From Plasmopara viticola (lineage: Eukaryota; Oomycota; Peronosporomycetes; Peronosporales; Peronosporaceae), in the NCBI GenBank assembly GCA_001695595.3, contig MBPM02000101.1, forward strand, positions 1-64,000: a DNA stretch of 64,000 nucleotides. Reading direction: 5' to 3'. The notes beneath the pieces are model-generated. The model saw only the letters and a list, made by a program, of their open reading frames with translations, searched no databases and was not told where the DNA came from. Position numbers and translations under genes: made by a program. Positions 55,397 to 64,000 of the stretch are shown here, piece by piece; the first letter of the stretch is position 1, and each line of letters opens with the position of its first letter.

Positions 55397-55960
55397 TTAC
55401 TGCTTCTGCCCACCATTCAGTAGGGACCCCTTGTAATGCACCATGTTTCGCGCCTTTTCCATTATTGTGCGGTTCATTCGCTCAGCGACACCGTTCCGTT
55501 GCGGGCTGTATGGCACTGTGCGTTGATGCATAACTCCATTCCTGGCACAGATTCCGGCAACTTTCTTGTTCACGAACTTTGTCCCGTTGTCCGATCGCAG
55601 ACACTTCAAGCGTTGTCCCCATTGGTTTTCGTAGAACGCTTTGAACTCGATCAGCTTACTTGCCACCTCACTCTTGTTCTTCATGAAGTACGCTACCGCA
55701 AACCGCGAGAAATCATCCACAAAAGATAGCACATTTCGCGCGCCACCCTTCGAGACCGTTTTCATTGGTCCCATCACGTCCGTGTACACGAGATCCAGGA
55801 CACGTGATGACTTAGTAAGCGACCGTGACGGGAATGAATCAACCGTCTGCTTACCCTTCAGGCATCCCCCACACAGCTTTTCAATGCCCTGCCTTACCGC
55901 CGGCACACCACTTGTCGCAAGCTGTGTCTTGACCATGCCGCTCTTCCCGGGATGTCCCAA
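55397..55960 (-). pseudogene. Copia-2 integrase core
   Basis: MGHPGKSGM, YTDVMGPM, FVDDFSRFAV, SDNGTKFVN and RNGVAERMNRTIMEKAR are present. Both ends are set by lesions shared with Copia-1. Confidence 0.85.
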
Positions 55961-56079
55961 ACGAGCATGCCAAAGCTCTCATTCAGTATCAACCCCTGCG
56001 TACTCCACTAACCGAGCCTCTTCTTGCTCGCAGTCCAGGATGTACGCCTTGCCGACTTTTTTGCCCTTAGCAATGCTCG

Positions 56080-57170
56080 TTACGTACTCCAAATGATACA
56101 GGAGGAGCTCTTAAACTCCACCTTCATACCACGCTCAGCTAGCTTGCCAACCGACAAAAGGCGTCTGCCGAGTCCTGGAATGTGTAGGACTTCGACTATC
56201 TTGATACGCAACCCGTCCAGTCCAGTAAGCCTGACCGTGCACTTGCCAGTCACCCGCAGCTTCTTGCCGTCCGCAATGGTGACCTCTGGACCAGCGTCCA
56301 ATGCCTCGTAATCAAAGAGATCACTCCGATGAGGTGTCATGTGCGAGGTAGCCCCGCTGTCGATAAGCCAGTCGTCACTGTGTTGCTCACCAGCGGCGAA
56401 AACAGCATCATCAACCTCGAAGCCGTTCTTCTTCTGACAATCCCGCTTCAAATGTCCGACTTGGCCACACTTAAAACACTTGCCCGCGAATCCACCTCCG
56501 TTCTTCCGCGGACCGTTCTTTTTACGGCCATTGCCTTGGCCTCCCTTGAAACGTCCAGCATTCACCTTGAACGCGCGCTCCGTAGACTCTTTCTTCTTAA
56601 GTCGCTCGTACTCCTTCAGAAGCTTCTTTTTTACCTCGATCAAAGACACGTCCTTGGAGTTCTCCACAATCGACGAGAGAATTTCGTATTCCTCTGGGAG
56701 ACTGCTCAGAAGAATCACTAGTTGACGAGCATCGTCAAGTGATTCTCCCAACGTCTGCAGCCCCACGATCAGCTCATCGAAGCTGTCTAGGTGCTTCGAT
56801 ATCGCCACCCCATTAGCCATCTTGAATTCGTGGAGGCGACGGGTCATCGACACACGATTGTGCATCGTCGAGCGGTTGTAGAAGTCGCGCAGCGTATTCC
56901 ACGCCATGATTGCCGTTGTGGCCGTCCGAATCTTCGTATGATGCTCAATTGCCACTCCCTGGGCGATAAGCCCAAGTGCCTTCATGTCGTTGAGCACCCA
57001 CGTCTCGGTCATCTCCGCCTCAGGCTTGACCTTGCACGTGCGCTAGCAGACCCTTCCTAGCCAGCGTCATGCACATGGCAAACTCCCAGTGAAAGTAGTT
57101 TCCACTACCCAGGAGGACTTCACTTCTTGTCGTCGGCATTAGGATGGAGGGGAGGTTTGGCGAGAGTCTT
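56080..57170 (-). pseudogene. Copia-2 gag, CCHC knuckle and protease
   Basis: The ancestral start lies near 57140-57170, but a 2-nt deletion near 57031 puts it out of frame; the long open part is 57012-56080 (310 residues). CFKCGQVGHLKRDC and WLIDSGATSHMTPHRSD are intact. Confidence 0.8.
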
Positions 57171-57185
57171 GTGCGGCTGTTAACC

Positions 57186-57340
57186 TGTTGAGTTGTTGTG
57201 CGCAGGAGAAGGCAAAAAGTAAAGTGAATATATTTAGGTCCTTAGTTCGCTACCCTGTGCTACCTCTAAGCCTATCCTTCTAGATCCTTCTAGAAGGTTC
57301 GTCGTGACGTCACATCAACAGCGGCGTCATATAAATAACA
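57186..57340 (-). repeat. Copia-2 5' LTR, one module deleted (155 bp)
   Basis: Lacks about 100 bp compared with the other three LTRs: exactly one of the two tandem modules, consistent with recombination between the CCTTCTAGAAGG-containing repeats. Confidence 0.85.
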
Positions 57341-57575
57341 GATTCGATACCGAATTGGAGCAGAGATTTTAGCTCACTGCACCAAAAAACCCGTCATGAA
57401 AACAACGGAATTTCAGTGCTTACTCTGGATGATTCTTCGGCTTCTTATGTGACTGGAAGTTTGTATGCCTGCCGTCCTCATTTGCAGTTTTAACCTACTT
57501 ATATACTTCTAGATACTACAACAGTAGCTAGGCAATTTGCTGGATAAAAGGGTAATGAAATTTGTTCAACAATAG
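57341..57575. other. flank shared with the Copia-1 side
   Basis: Matches 35092-35327 up to GTTCAACAATAG, where a second non-LTR element begins. No coding potential. Confidence 0.7.
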
Positions 57576-58720
57576 GTTGAGGTGACGCCCTCCTTCCAAG
57601 CGCGGGGGCTTAATGCTCGCGCGCTTCGGGCAGGTGCTCTCGGGCATCTGCAGGTCTCTAACGAGTCTCACCCTCGACGCGACGGTCTCCAGCACCAGGC
57701 CAAACCCCCTACCACGCCCTTAACCGCGCCAACCGCATCCGGATTGGCTCCTTTAATGTGAATTCTCTAGGTTCGAAGCGCAAGAAGCACGAAACACTCC
57801 TCCGAAGATCTCCGGCGCTACCGCGTCGATATCCTTGGCCTCCGAGAAACCAAGATTTACGATAGAGGTGAGCACCGCATTGATGACTTCCTTCTAACCC
57901 TCAAAAAAAACGAAGCCAAGACCGAAGTCACCGAAATCCGCCGCCACTGCAACCCGTCGGGCGCCACTCGACACGCCCGATCCCGAGAAGAAACCTGGCG
58001 TCACACTAAGAAGCTCGGAACACTCCTCGGCGATATTGAAGATCTATCCCGACGCAAGTCCCTGGCCACCCTCGCGCTCCACCGCCTCTGGTCCGTCTGG
58101 CTCCGCCCCACGCTCATCTCACTCAAGACCCGCATTCGATTGTACAACACCTACGTTCTACCGATTCTGCTGTACAACTGCGCCACCTGGGCTCTTACCA
58201 AGTCAGAGCTCCACGGCCTCGAGAGTTTCCATCGCCGCCAGCTTCGCTACGCTCTTGGCTATCGCTACCCCCGACACATTTCGAATGCAAGACTCTACGA
58301 CCTCTGTGATGAGCGGCCGCTGAGACTACGACTGACACAAGCTCGCTGGCGCCTGTTTGGCCATGTACTTCGCCGCAATCCCGACATTCCAGCTAACCTC
58401 CAGATGCGTGCCTACTTCTTCTCCACCGCAGCAAAATGGCGCGGACGTCCCCGCACCACGCTCCCCTCAACACTCGACCACAACCTTGTTTCCCGTGGCT
58501 CCGGCTTTCGACTCCGGATAGCACAAGACCTTGAAGTGGTACGTTTCCTTGCACAAGACCGAAAGAAATGGAAGACCCTCACGACCTCGGTGCTGGATGC
58601 ACTGCCCGCCGAACGAGACCCGACGTATGCGGACACCACTCTATGCCCTGGACTAGCCAGACTGAGCCTAGCACGTGCATAACTTGGCAACGCGATAACG
58701 TAATACATTACATTACATTA
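57576..58720 (+). mobile_element. non-LTR element with endonuclease and C-terminal pieces, RT deleted
   Basis: This 1145-bp element is the parent type of the two 0.32-kb elements at 17863 and 20920. The 5' ~130 bp is non-coding. Endonuclease start signatures (RIRIGSFNVNSLGSK, then VDILGLRETKIYD, the 'GLQETK' block) lie at about 57735-57860. An internal deletion removes the rest of the endonuclease and most of the RT. It resumes at GDIEDLSRRKSLATLALHRLW and continues to the C-terminus (58140-58682, 180 residues: VLPILLYNCATWALTKSEL, FHRRQLRYALGY, RWRLFGHVLRR). The 3' tail is (TACAT)n-like. The right flank is a piece of CRN upstream sequence, not the continuation of the left flank. Confidence 0.8.
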
Positions 58721-58778
58721 GATAATGTAATAGGCAGACGCTGAAAATGTTCAATAGCCACACACACGTAGTCAAAAC
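58721..58778. other. fragment of CRN upstream flank
   Basis: GATAATGTAATAGGC...CTGAAAATGTTCAATAGCC matches the region upstream of the CRN start codons (for example about 40363-40405 inverted), here without a CRN gene. Confidence 0.65.
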
Positions 58779-58922
58779 TGTTGAGTAGAAAGTAGAAACC
58801 GAAGTAAAATATTTATCTTGACCAATGAACAGCTACCATATGCAATTACTAATTAAGACGTACTTGTAATCACTGTGAAGCCATCCACCTGTTCAACATG
58901 CATTCAGCGGTGTAATTTTACA
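58779..58922 (-). repeat. Copia-3 3' LTR (144 bp)
   Basis: Begins TGTTGAG and ends ATTTTACA on the plus strand; unrelated to the Copia-1/2 LTR except for the TGTTGAG end. Confidence 0.85.
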
Positions 58923-58935
58923 CTCCTACTCACCG

Positions 58936-59640
58936 CTAATGCTGCGTGTCTTTTGTTGCTGACTTGGTCTTGATTCCGGAGGCTTCGCGCAGACACTTCA
59001 GCATCTTGGTTCCAAGCGCCTTGGTTAGCATATCTGCAAGCTGACACTTCGTATCAATGTAGCCAATCTTGACAAATCCATGCTGAACGTTTTTCCGAAT
59101 AAAGTGATGTCTGATGTCCACGTGCTTTGTACTTGCGTGGTAGCCCGCGTTGTTTGCCAAAGCTATCGCACCTTAATTGTCTTCCCATATTTGCGTGCCT
59201 CCCACTTGATCTTGACCCATCTCCTTGAGCATTGCGCGCGCCTAAAGTACTTCTTGTGTGCACAAGCTTAGCGCCATATACTCTGCTTCTGCGGAACTGA
59301 GTGCAACGGTTCTTTGATACTTGGACTTGAATACAACTGGAACTTTACCAATGTTGATCAGCACACCTGAGACAGACCGTCTGCCATCGGTGTTGCTACC
59401 GCAGTCAGCATCCGAAAAAGCTTCAACAATCACCTTTCCTGTCCCTCTTTGGTAAACGATCCCATGATGACGTGTCGAATTTAAGTAGCGCAATACACGA
59501 ATTGCGGCGTTCCAATGTGATAACCCCGAGAAATCGAGACAGTTGTGTCACGATGTATGCGACGTTCGGCCGAGTGCAAGTTGTAACATATAGCAGACAT
59601 ACAATTAGTGAGCGGTATGGTCTTGACCGCATCTCTGAAC
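58936..59640 (-). pseudogene. Copia-3 RNase H region
   Basis: Pieces in several frames: RPNVAYIVTQLSRF (59632-59423), SDADCGSN and VALSSAEAEYMALSLCTQEVL (59493-59242), and NNAGYHASTKHVDIRHHFIRK with MLTKALGTKMLK (59160-58936). At least three frameshifts or stops. Confidence 0.8.
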
Positions 59641-59642
59641 GC

Positions 59643-61088
59643 TCAGCTTCTGTACCTGGTATGTGATGTTGACAGCTTGAGACCTAACGTACACGGATTG
59701 TCGACGTTTTTGGCGTTTTTCTGTCCAAATCGCTCAGCCACGTCGCTAATGTAGCGTGTTTGCTTGATCATTAGTGTGGAAGCTGTCATGTCGTGGTCGA
59801 TCTCCATGCCCAAGATGAACTTCGCCATACCGATATCCTTCATCTTGAAAACACCTTTAAGCATCCCCTTGACTTCTAGAATCTCGTCGCTCGTCTTGGC
59901 TGCAATGATCATATCATCGACATAAAGACATACGTACACAAAACCTTTTTTCACTTTCTTCACGTAGACGCATTGATCCGCTCCACAACCTTTAAAATCG
60001 TGCTTCTTGAAGACGTGGTCGATAGTCTCGTCCCAAGCGCTTGCATCTTGCTTGAGTCCATATATAGCTTTGTTCAGCCGACACGCAAATCCTTGAGCTC
60101 CCTTAACACAAATTGGAACTTCCATGTGAACACGATTCGACAGCACACTGTTGAGAAAGGCGGTGTCGACGTCCAGCTGTTCCATTTTGTAGCCTAATAC
60201 CGCACACACTGCGAGTACAACTCGAATTGAGTTCATGTTGGCCACTGGAGAGTAAATCTCGACGAAATCCACGCCGTATTTCTGCTTGAAACCTTTAGCC
60301 ATCAATCGTGCTTTGTAGCGCACAGCACATCCATTCTGGTCACGCTTCTTAGCAAATACCCAGCGGCATCCAATCGTACGTCCAATTGATTCTCGTGGAA
60401 CGGGTGTCCATGTTTTGTTTTGGTGATGCGAGTGTAATTCGGCGTCCATCGCTTGTCGCCACTGTTCTACCTCGTCACTAGACATTACCTGCGCATACGT
60501 GGTAGGCAAGTCTGATTCTTCATCAACACTCACAGCGTAAGCGAGAATAGCTTCAGCTATAAGGCCCTCTTCATCAATCCTTGCACGCTTTGAAGATGGT
60601 GGTCCTTCGCTTCCTTCCAGACTTTCATCGGCATCTGATCCGTTTTCCAACAACAACATTGGTTCATGTGTACGCCTTGAACGTTCCACTTGCGGTCGAA
60701 TTACCAATCGATCTTCCTGTGCATCCAGTGTAGGAGTTTTGTACTCTGTCAGTTCAGAGTGTACTGAGGTCAGTAATCCAATCATTTCGACCCTTGACTC
60801 ATTTGTGTCGGACTCCTCCTCATTCATTGGAGTATCTGGAATTTCATCTTCTTCTTCACACTCCATAGGTTCATTTTGATCTTGTTGGTGTTCCGTTGGC
60901 CCGGAAACAGCACTTTCATCGCTGTCTTTGGTAACGTGTATCACTTTTATTTGTTTGGGCGGGTGCGTCTCATAAATGCCGCCCACTTCACGCTCGTCCA
61001 GCTTCACCGACCGTGATACTGATATCTTGTTTTTCTCCAAATCGTAAACTCGGTATCCCTTGGTGTCTTCGGCATAACCAAGGAACAT
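59643..61088 (-). pseudogene. Copia-3 integrase tail and reverse transcriptase
   Basis: The 481-residue piece opens inside the FLGYAEDTKGYRVYDLEK integrase tail. An acidic linker is followed by RT with GCRWVFAKKRDQNGCAVRYK, LMAKGFKQKYGVDFVE, AIYGLKQDASAWDE and YVCLYVDDMI, ending after the TLMIKQTRYISDV block. Confidence 0.85.
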
Positions 61089-61570
61089 GCACTGAAGCTT
61101 TTGGCTTCGAACTTCGTCCTCTTCACTTGATCAACGTGAGCATATCCATGAGACCCAAGCACCCTAAGATGATCCATCCGAGGCTTCATCTTAAATCCCA
61201 GTCTATATGGGGTGTTATTTGGGTGCATTGTATTAGGAGAGCGGTTGATCAGGTACACCGCAGTGCTTACTGTCTCTGCCCACGAACATGTCGGAACACA
61301 CTCGTAGTGTAGCATGCTCCGTGCCTTTTCCATTATCGAACGGTTCATTCGTTCTGCAACTCCATTTTGTTGGGGACTGTATGGTACTGTACGCTGATGT
61401 ATGGTACCGTTCCGCTGACATAAATCCGTGACTGTCTTGTTGACAAACTCCGTTCCGTTGTCCGAACGCAAGCACTTGATACGGGCTCCCCATTGATTCT
61501 CATGCAGTGCTTTGAACATCTTGATCTTGTCGGCAACTTCACTCTTCTTTGCCAGAAAGTAAGCCACCAC
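61004..61570 (-). pseudogene. Copia-3 integrase core, second part
   Basis: SDNGTEFVNKTV, QQNGVAERMNRSIMEKAR (catalytic Glu region) and STAVYLINRSPNTMHPN. The preceding codons for the FVDDYS block are separated by a stop near 61575; the 3' end overlaps the next piece after a frameshift. Confidence 0.85.
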
Positions 61571-61573
61571 ATA

Positions 61574-62338
61574 TCAAGAATAATCATCCACAAAAGTCAA
61601 AATGTATTTAGCACCTCCTTTCAAAAGTGTCTTCATGGGTTCCATCACGTCTGTGTGAACTAATTTCAATACACGTGATGGCTTTGTCATGGAGCGTCCT
61701 GGAAAAGCTTCAATCGTCTGCTTGCCCTTCATGCATCCACCACACAGGGTCTTAACACCTTGTTTTAGCGCAGAAATACCTTCTGTGGATCGCATAGTCT
61801 CCACTAAAACGTCCTCACTTGGATGTCCCATACGAGCGTGCCATAACTCCCACTGACTATCAGCTTCCGAGTATTGCACCAATCGTGCCTCCTCTTGCTG
61901 ACAATCCAGTGTGTAAGCTTTCCCATTTCTTGTCCCAGTTGCCAAAGCTTCGTTCTTGTCCCAAATAGTGCACGAAACACGCTGAAACTCCACACTTAGT
62001 CCACGTTCGGCAAGCTTTCCCACCGACAGTAGACGTCTGTCAAGTCCAGGGATAAGCAGCACTTCCATCATCGATTTGCGTCTTCCATCTAAGCCGATAA
62101 GCTTCACCGTTCCAGCTCCTTCGACGCGTAACTTTCTGCCATCAGCAATTGTTACCTTGACGTCGTCTTTAAGTTGCTTGAAGTCGATCAAGTCACTTTG
62201 GTGAGGGATCATGTGTGACGTCGCACCACTGTCGATCAGCCAGCTTACTGATTGCTCATCCCCCACAGCAAACACTGCATCATTACCGCTATAACGGTTT
62301 CTGGAACGGCTCTCAGCAGCTTGGCAGTCCCGTTTCAT
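61574..62338 (-). pseudogene. Copia-3 protease and integrase N-terminal part
   Basis: Starts at the end of the zinc knuckle (MKRDCQAAE; the upstream bases encode CFNCAQTVH). WLIDSGATSHMIPHQSDL, LWHARMGHPSED, LCGGCMKGKQ and HTDVMEPM follow, ending FVDDYS. Confidence 0.85.
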
Positions 62339-62556
62339 ATGAACAGTCTGGGCACAATTGAAGCATTTTCCCCGAAAACCGCCGCCCTTGCGTGGCGCGT
62401 AACTCTTGCGGCCACTTCCTTGTCTGCCCTTGATCCGTCCATCATTGTCTATGGCTCAAAACGTTTTCTCACTTGCTTCCTTCTTCTGTAGTCTGTCTGA
62501 CTCCTTCAGTAACTTCTCCTTGACTTTGATCAGAGTGATGCCCTTGGCGTTCTCCA

Positions 62557-63030
62557 CTAAGAAGATATTAATTCATATTCCACCGGCAAGCTGCTCAGAA
62601 GCACCACTAGATGTCTTGATTCATCCACCGACTCTCCCGTCATCTGGAGTCCCACGACCAGCTCATCGAACGCGTCCAGATGTTCCACCATGCGACTGCC
62701 ACTCTCCATCTTAAACTCATGAAGGCGCCGTGTCATCGTGACACGGTTGTGTAGAGTGGAACGATGGTAGAAATAGCGAAGCGTTCCCCTTGCCTCCGAG
62801 GCACGAGTAGCAGACCGTATTTTGGTCTGGTGTTGAATCTCGACGCCCTGGGCAATTATACCCAATGCCTTGGCGTCATTCACGAGCCACGTCCCCATTA
62901 TTTCGCTCTCGTCCTTCGCGCCCATAATGTGTCCCAGAAGCCCTTTTCTTGCGAGGGCTATCCTCATGTTAAACTCCCAATGTTAGTAGTTACCATCTCC
63001 TAGGGAGACTTCGGTGCGCTTGGTAGTCAT
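62557..63030 (-). pseudogene. Copia-3 gag N-terminal part
   Basis: The probable start is at 63030 (MTTKRTEVSLGDGNY). A TAG near 62985 interrupts it before HWEFNMRIALARKGLLGH, and the remaining open part is 62967-62557. Confidence 0.75.
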
Positions 63031-63078
63031 GCCGGTGAAGGTGTGGTGATGCGAGGTTGTTGTTTGCGGCTGTTAACC

Positions 63079-63224
63079 TATTGAGAAGAAAGTAGAAACC
63101 GAACTGAATATATTTATCTTGACCAATGAACAGCTACCATATGTAATTACTAATTGTGACGTACTTGTAATTACTGTGAAGCCATCCACCTGTTCAACAT
63201 GCATTCAGCGGTGTAATTTTAACA
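63079..63224 (-). repeat. Copia-3 5' LTR (146 bp)
   Basis: Matches 58779-58922 with a few differences (TATTGAG for TGTTGAG; ATTTTAACA end). Confidence 0.85.
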
Positions 63225-63616
63225 AAAACCTCTCTAAGTTTTTTCATAAATCCCAAAAAAAAATTTTCGATTCTCTTAAGACCGCCGTGATATTAGTCTA
63301 ATGGCAATGGTGTTACAAAATCCTACACGTACAGTCTGAAAATAGCACAAGCATAACATGGCTGCTAATACAAGAAAAGCTCATTCCGTAGACACTGACC
63401 TTATGAGCACGCGGCAGCCACCGCGAACTTATGGCTTTGTACTCCATGCCAAAGGAAATATGGTCCATGCATTTATACACTCGGCAGATCCGTACGGCCT
63501 CTGTTTTCACCGATCTTAATCAACAATTATACTACTACTACTATTGTAGTACAAGCTGCAATATCCTATTTCATATTTTAATTATTATACTTCATTGTAA
63601 TATTCTTATCTTTTTC
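63225..63616 (-). other. spacer with the same protease deletion scar
   Basis: Continues the cassette spacer interrupted by Copia-3 and repeats 35360-35734 almost exactly, including the ~10-bp protease remnant joined to the protease 3' end near 63491-63505. Confidence 0.8.
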
Positions 63617-64000
63617 TCAAGACAGATCGAAGCCTGCATTCGACTTAATAGCGAACAGTAGCTTTCGGCGCATGGCCTCTTTATTCGAGTACGCTGGCAG
63701 TTTCAGCAAGTTCATACATGTGGCACTAGATGGCAACCGCTCGTCGTCCTCAACACGCACTTGATGAATGCAAATGCGCGGATCTAGTTTCGAGAATCCC
63801 AGCAATGGCTGACGTGAGCAACTATCTATAAACTTAAGTAGCGCCGCGCGGTCTTGTCCTTTGAAATCCTTCCGAACGATTTTCCAAAACCGCACGATAA
63901 TCTGTTGAGATGGGTGGTAGCCGCCACCGTAAACTGTGTTACGCTCCCAGTCGTCGATATCGATATTTGTGGCAGTGCCGCCAATCAGCATCTGCAACTC
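63617..64000 (-). pseudogene. HECT ligase copy D, C-terminal part, runs off the window
   Basis: The last 126 or so residues of a ligase copy are in one open frame: GGYHPSQQIIVRFWKIV, LLGFSKLDPRICIHQ, SSATCMNLLKLPAYS with the catalytic Cys, and the GFDLS end. Its upstream part lies beyond the window, so it may be intact or broken. It is the counterpart of copy B (same strand and protease-less downstream flank), hence probably also N-terminally replaced. Confidence 0.7.

Larger units (their letters stand above)
52785..57340 (-). mobile_element. Ty1/copia LTR retrotransposon, Copia-2 (sister of Copia-1), inactive
   Basis: Same position, orientation and GATTC target duplication (52780-52784 and 57341-57345) as Copia-1, so it is the duplicated copy of one insertion. 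Shares the TGA at 55979-55981 and the frameshift in the GGACCCC run near 55430 with Copia-1. Private changes include a 2-nt deletion near 57031 in gag and a shortened 5' LTR. Confidence 0.92.
58779..63224 (-). mobile_element. Ty1/copia LTR retrotransposon, Copia-3 (different family), inactive
   Basis: Two LTRs of 144 and 146 bp (58779-58922 and 63079-63224) with a 5-bp target duplication AAAAC (58774-58778 and 63225-63229). It is inserted in cassette spacer that is uninterrupted at 35340-35360. Coding order on the minus strand is gag, CCHC, protease, integrase, RT, RNase H. The likely primer-binding site GGTTAACAGCCGC beside the 5' LTR is the same as in Copia-1/2, although the proteins are clearly diverged. 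Several frameshifts and stops make it inactive. Confidence 0.9.

Noticed and set aside
1..64000. CRISPR arrays, bacterial promoters or ribosome binding sites
   Set aside because: None seen; gene structure, spliced intron and element types are eukaryotic.

Overview
The window looks like an accessory, repeat-rich part of an oomycete genome. A downy mildew or Phytophthora relative is likely; the species is not determinable here. The signs are short intron-poor genes, Crinkler (CRN) effector-type proteins starting MVxLFCAIVG with a LYLAK motif, a MULE relic, several Ty1/copia and non-LTR elements, and one spliced gene with a very short intron. Everything is called by reading; no database search was run.

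Layout. 0-9.7 kb is gene-poor: a frameshifted MULE transposase relic at the left edge, a GAF-like relic on the minus strand, a degenerate repeated effector-like fragment, and long stretches with nothing I can assign. 9.8-12.5 kb holds the only ordinary housekeeping pair: a mitochondrial prostaglandin E synthase 2-like thioredoxin/GST-fold protein (+) and an ADP-dependent glucokinase (-), convergent with tails 95 bp apart. 12.5-21.5 kb is decayed: a copia relic, an unidentified acidic coding relic, a dead CRN, and two 0.32-kb internally deleted non-LTR elements in opposite orientation, each with an 11-bp target-site duplication.

21.5-64 kb is built from copies of one cassette: CRN effector, HECT E3 ligase (UBE3C type), membrane-anchored papain-like protease, spacer. 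Copy A (21.6-27.0 kb, +) has the full-length 1128-residue ligase and an intact spliced protease. Copy C (44.2-49.3 kb, +) has a broken ligase but an intact protease. Copies B (35.7-38.9 kb, -) and D (from 63.6 kb, -, running off the edge) have lost the protease, with the same small scar. In B and C the first ~69 ligase residues are replaced by CRN downstream sequence. Three CRN genes lie in the middle, two head to head around an inversion junction near 40.47 kb. A fourth cassette collapsed to its two ends at 41.9-42.5 kb.

The block ligase-protease-LINE-copia-(inverted protease-less ligase) occurs twice, at ~21.8-38.9 kb and ~44.2-64 kb. Both copies of the embedded copia element have the same 5-bp target duplication and the same inactivating lesions, so the element inserted and died before the large duplication. 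A second non-LTR element and a different copia element (Copia-3) were then inserted only into the right-hand copy.

There is no evident operon-like coordination. The biology suggested is segmental amplification of an effector/ligase/protease cassette by retroelement-rich recombination, with the protease reading frame kept and most ligase copies lost.
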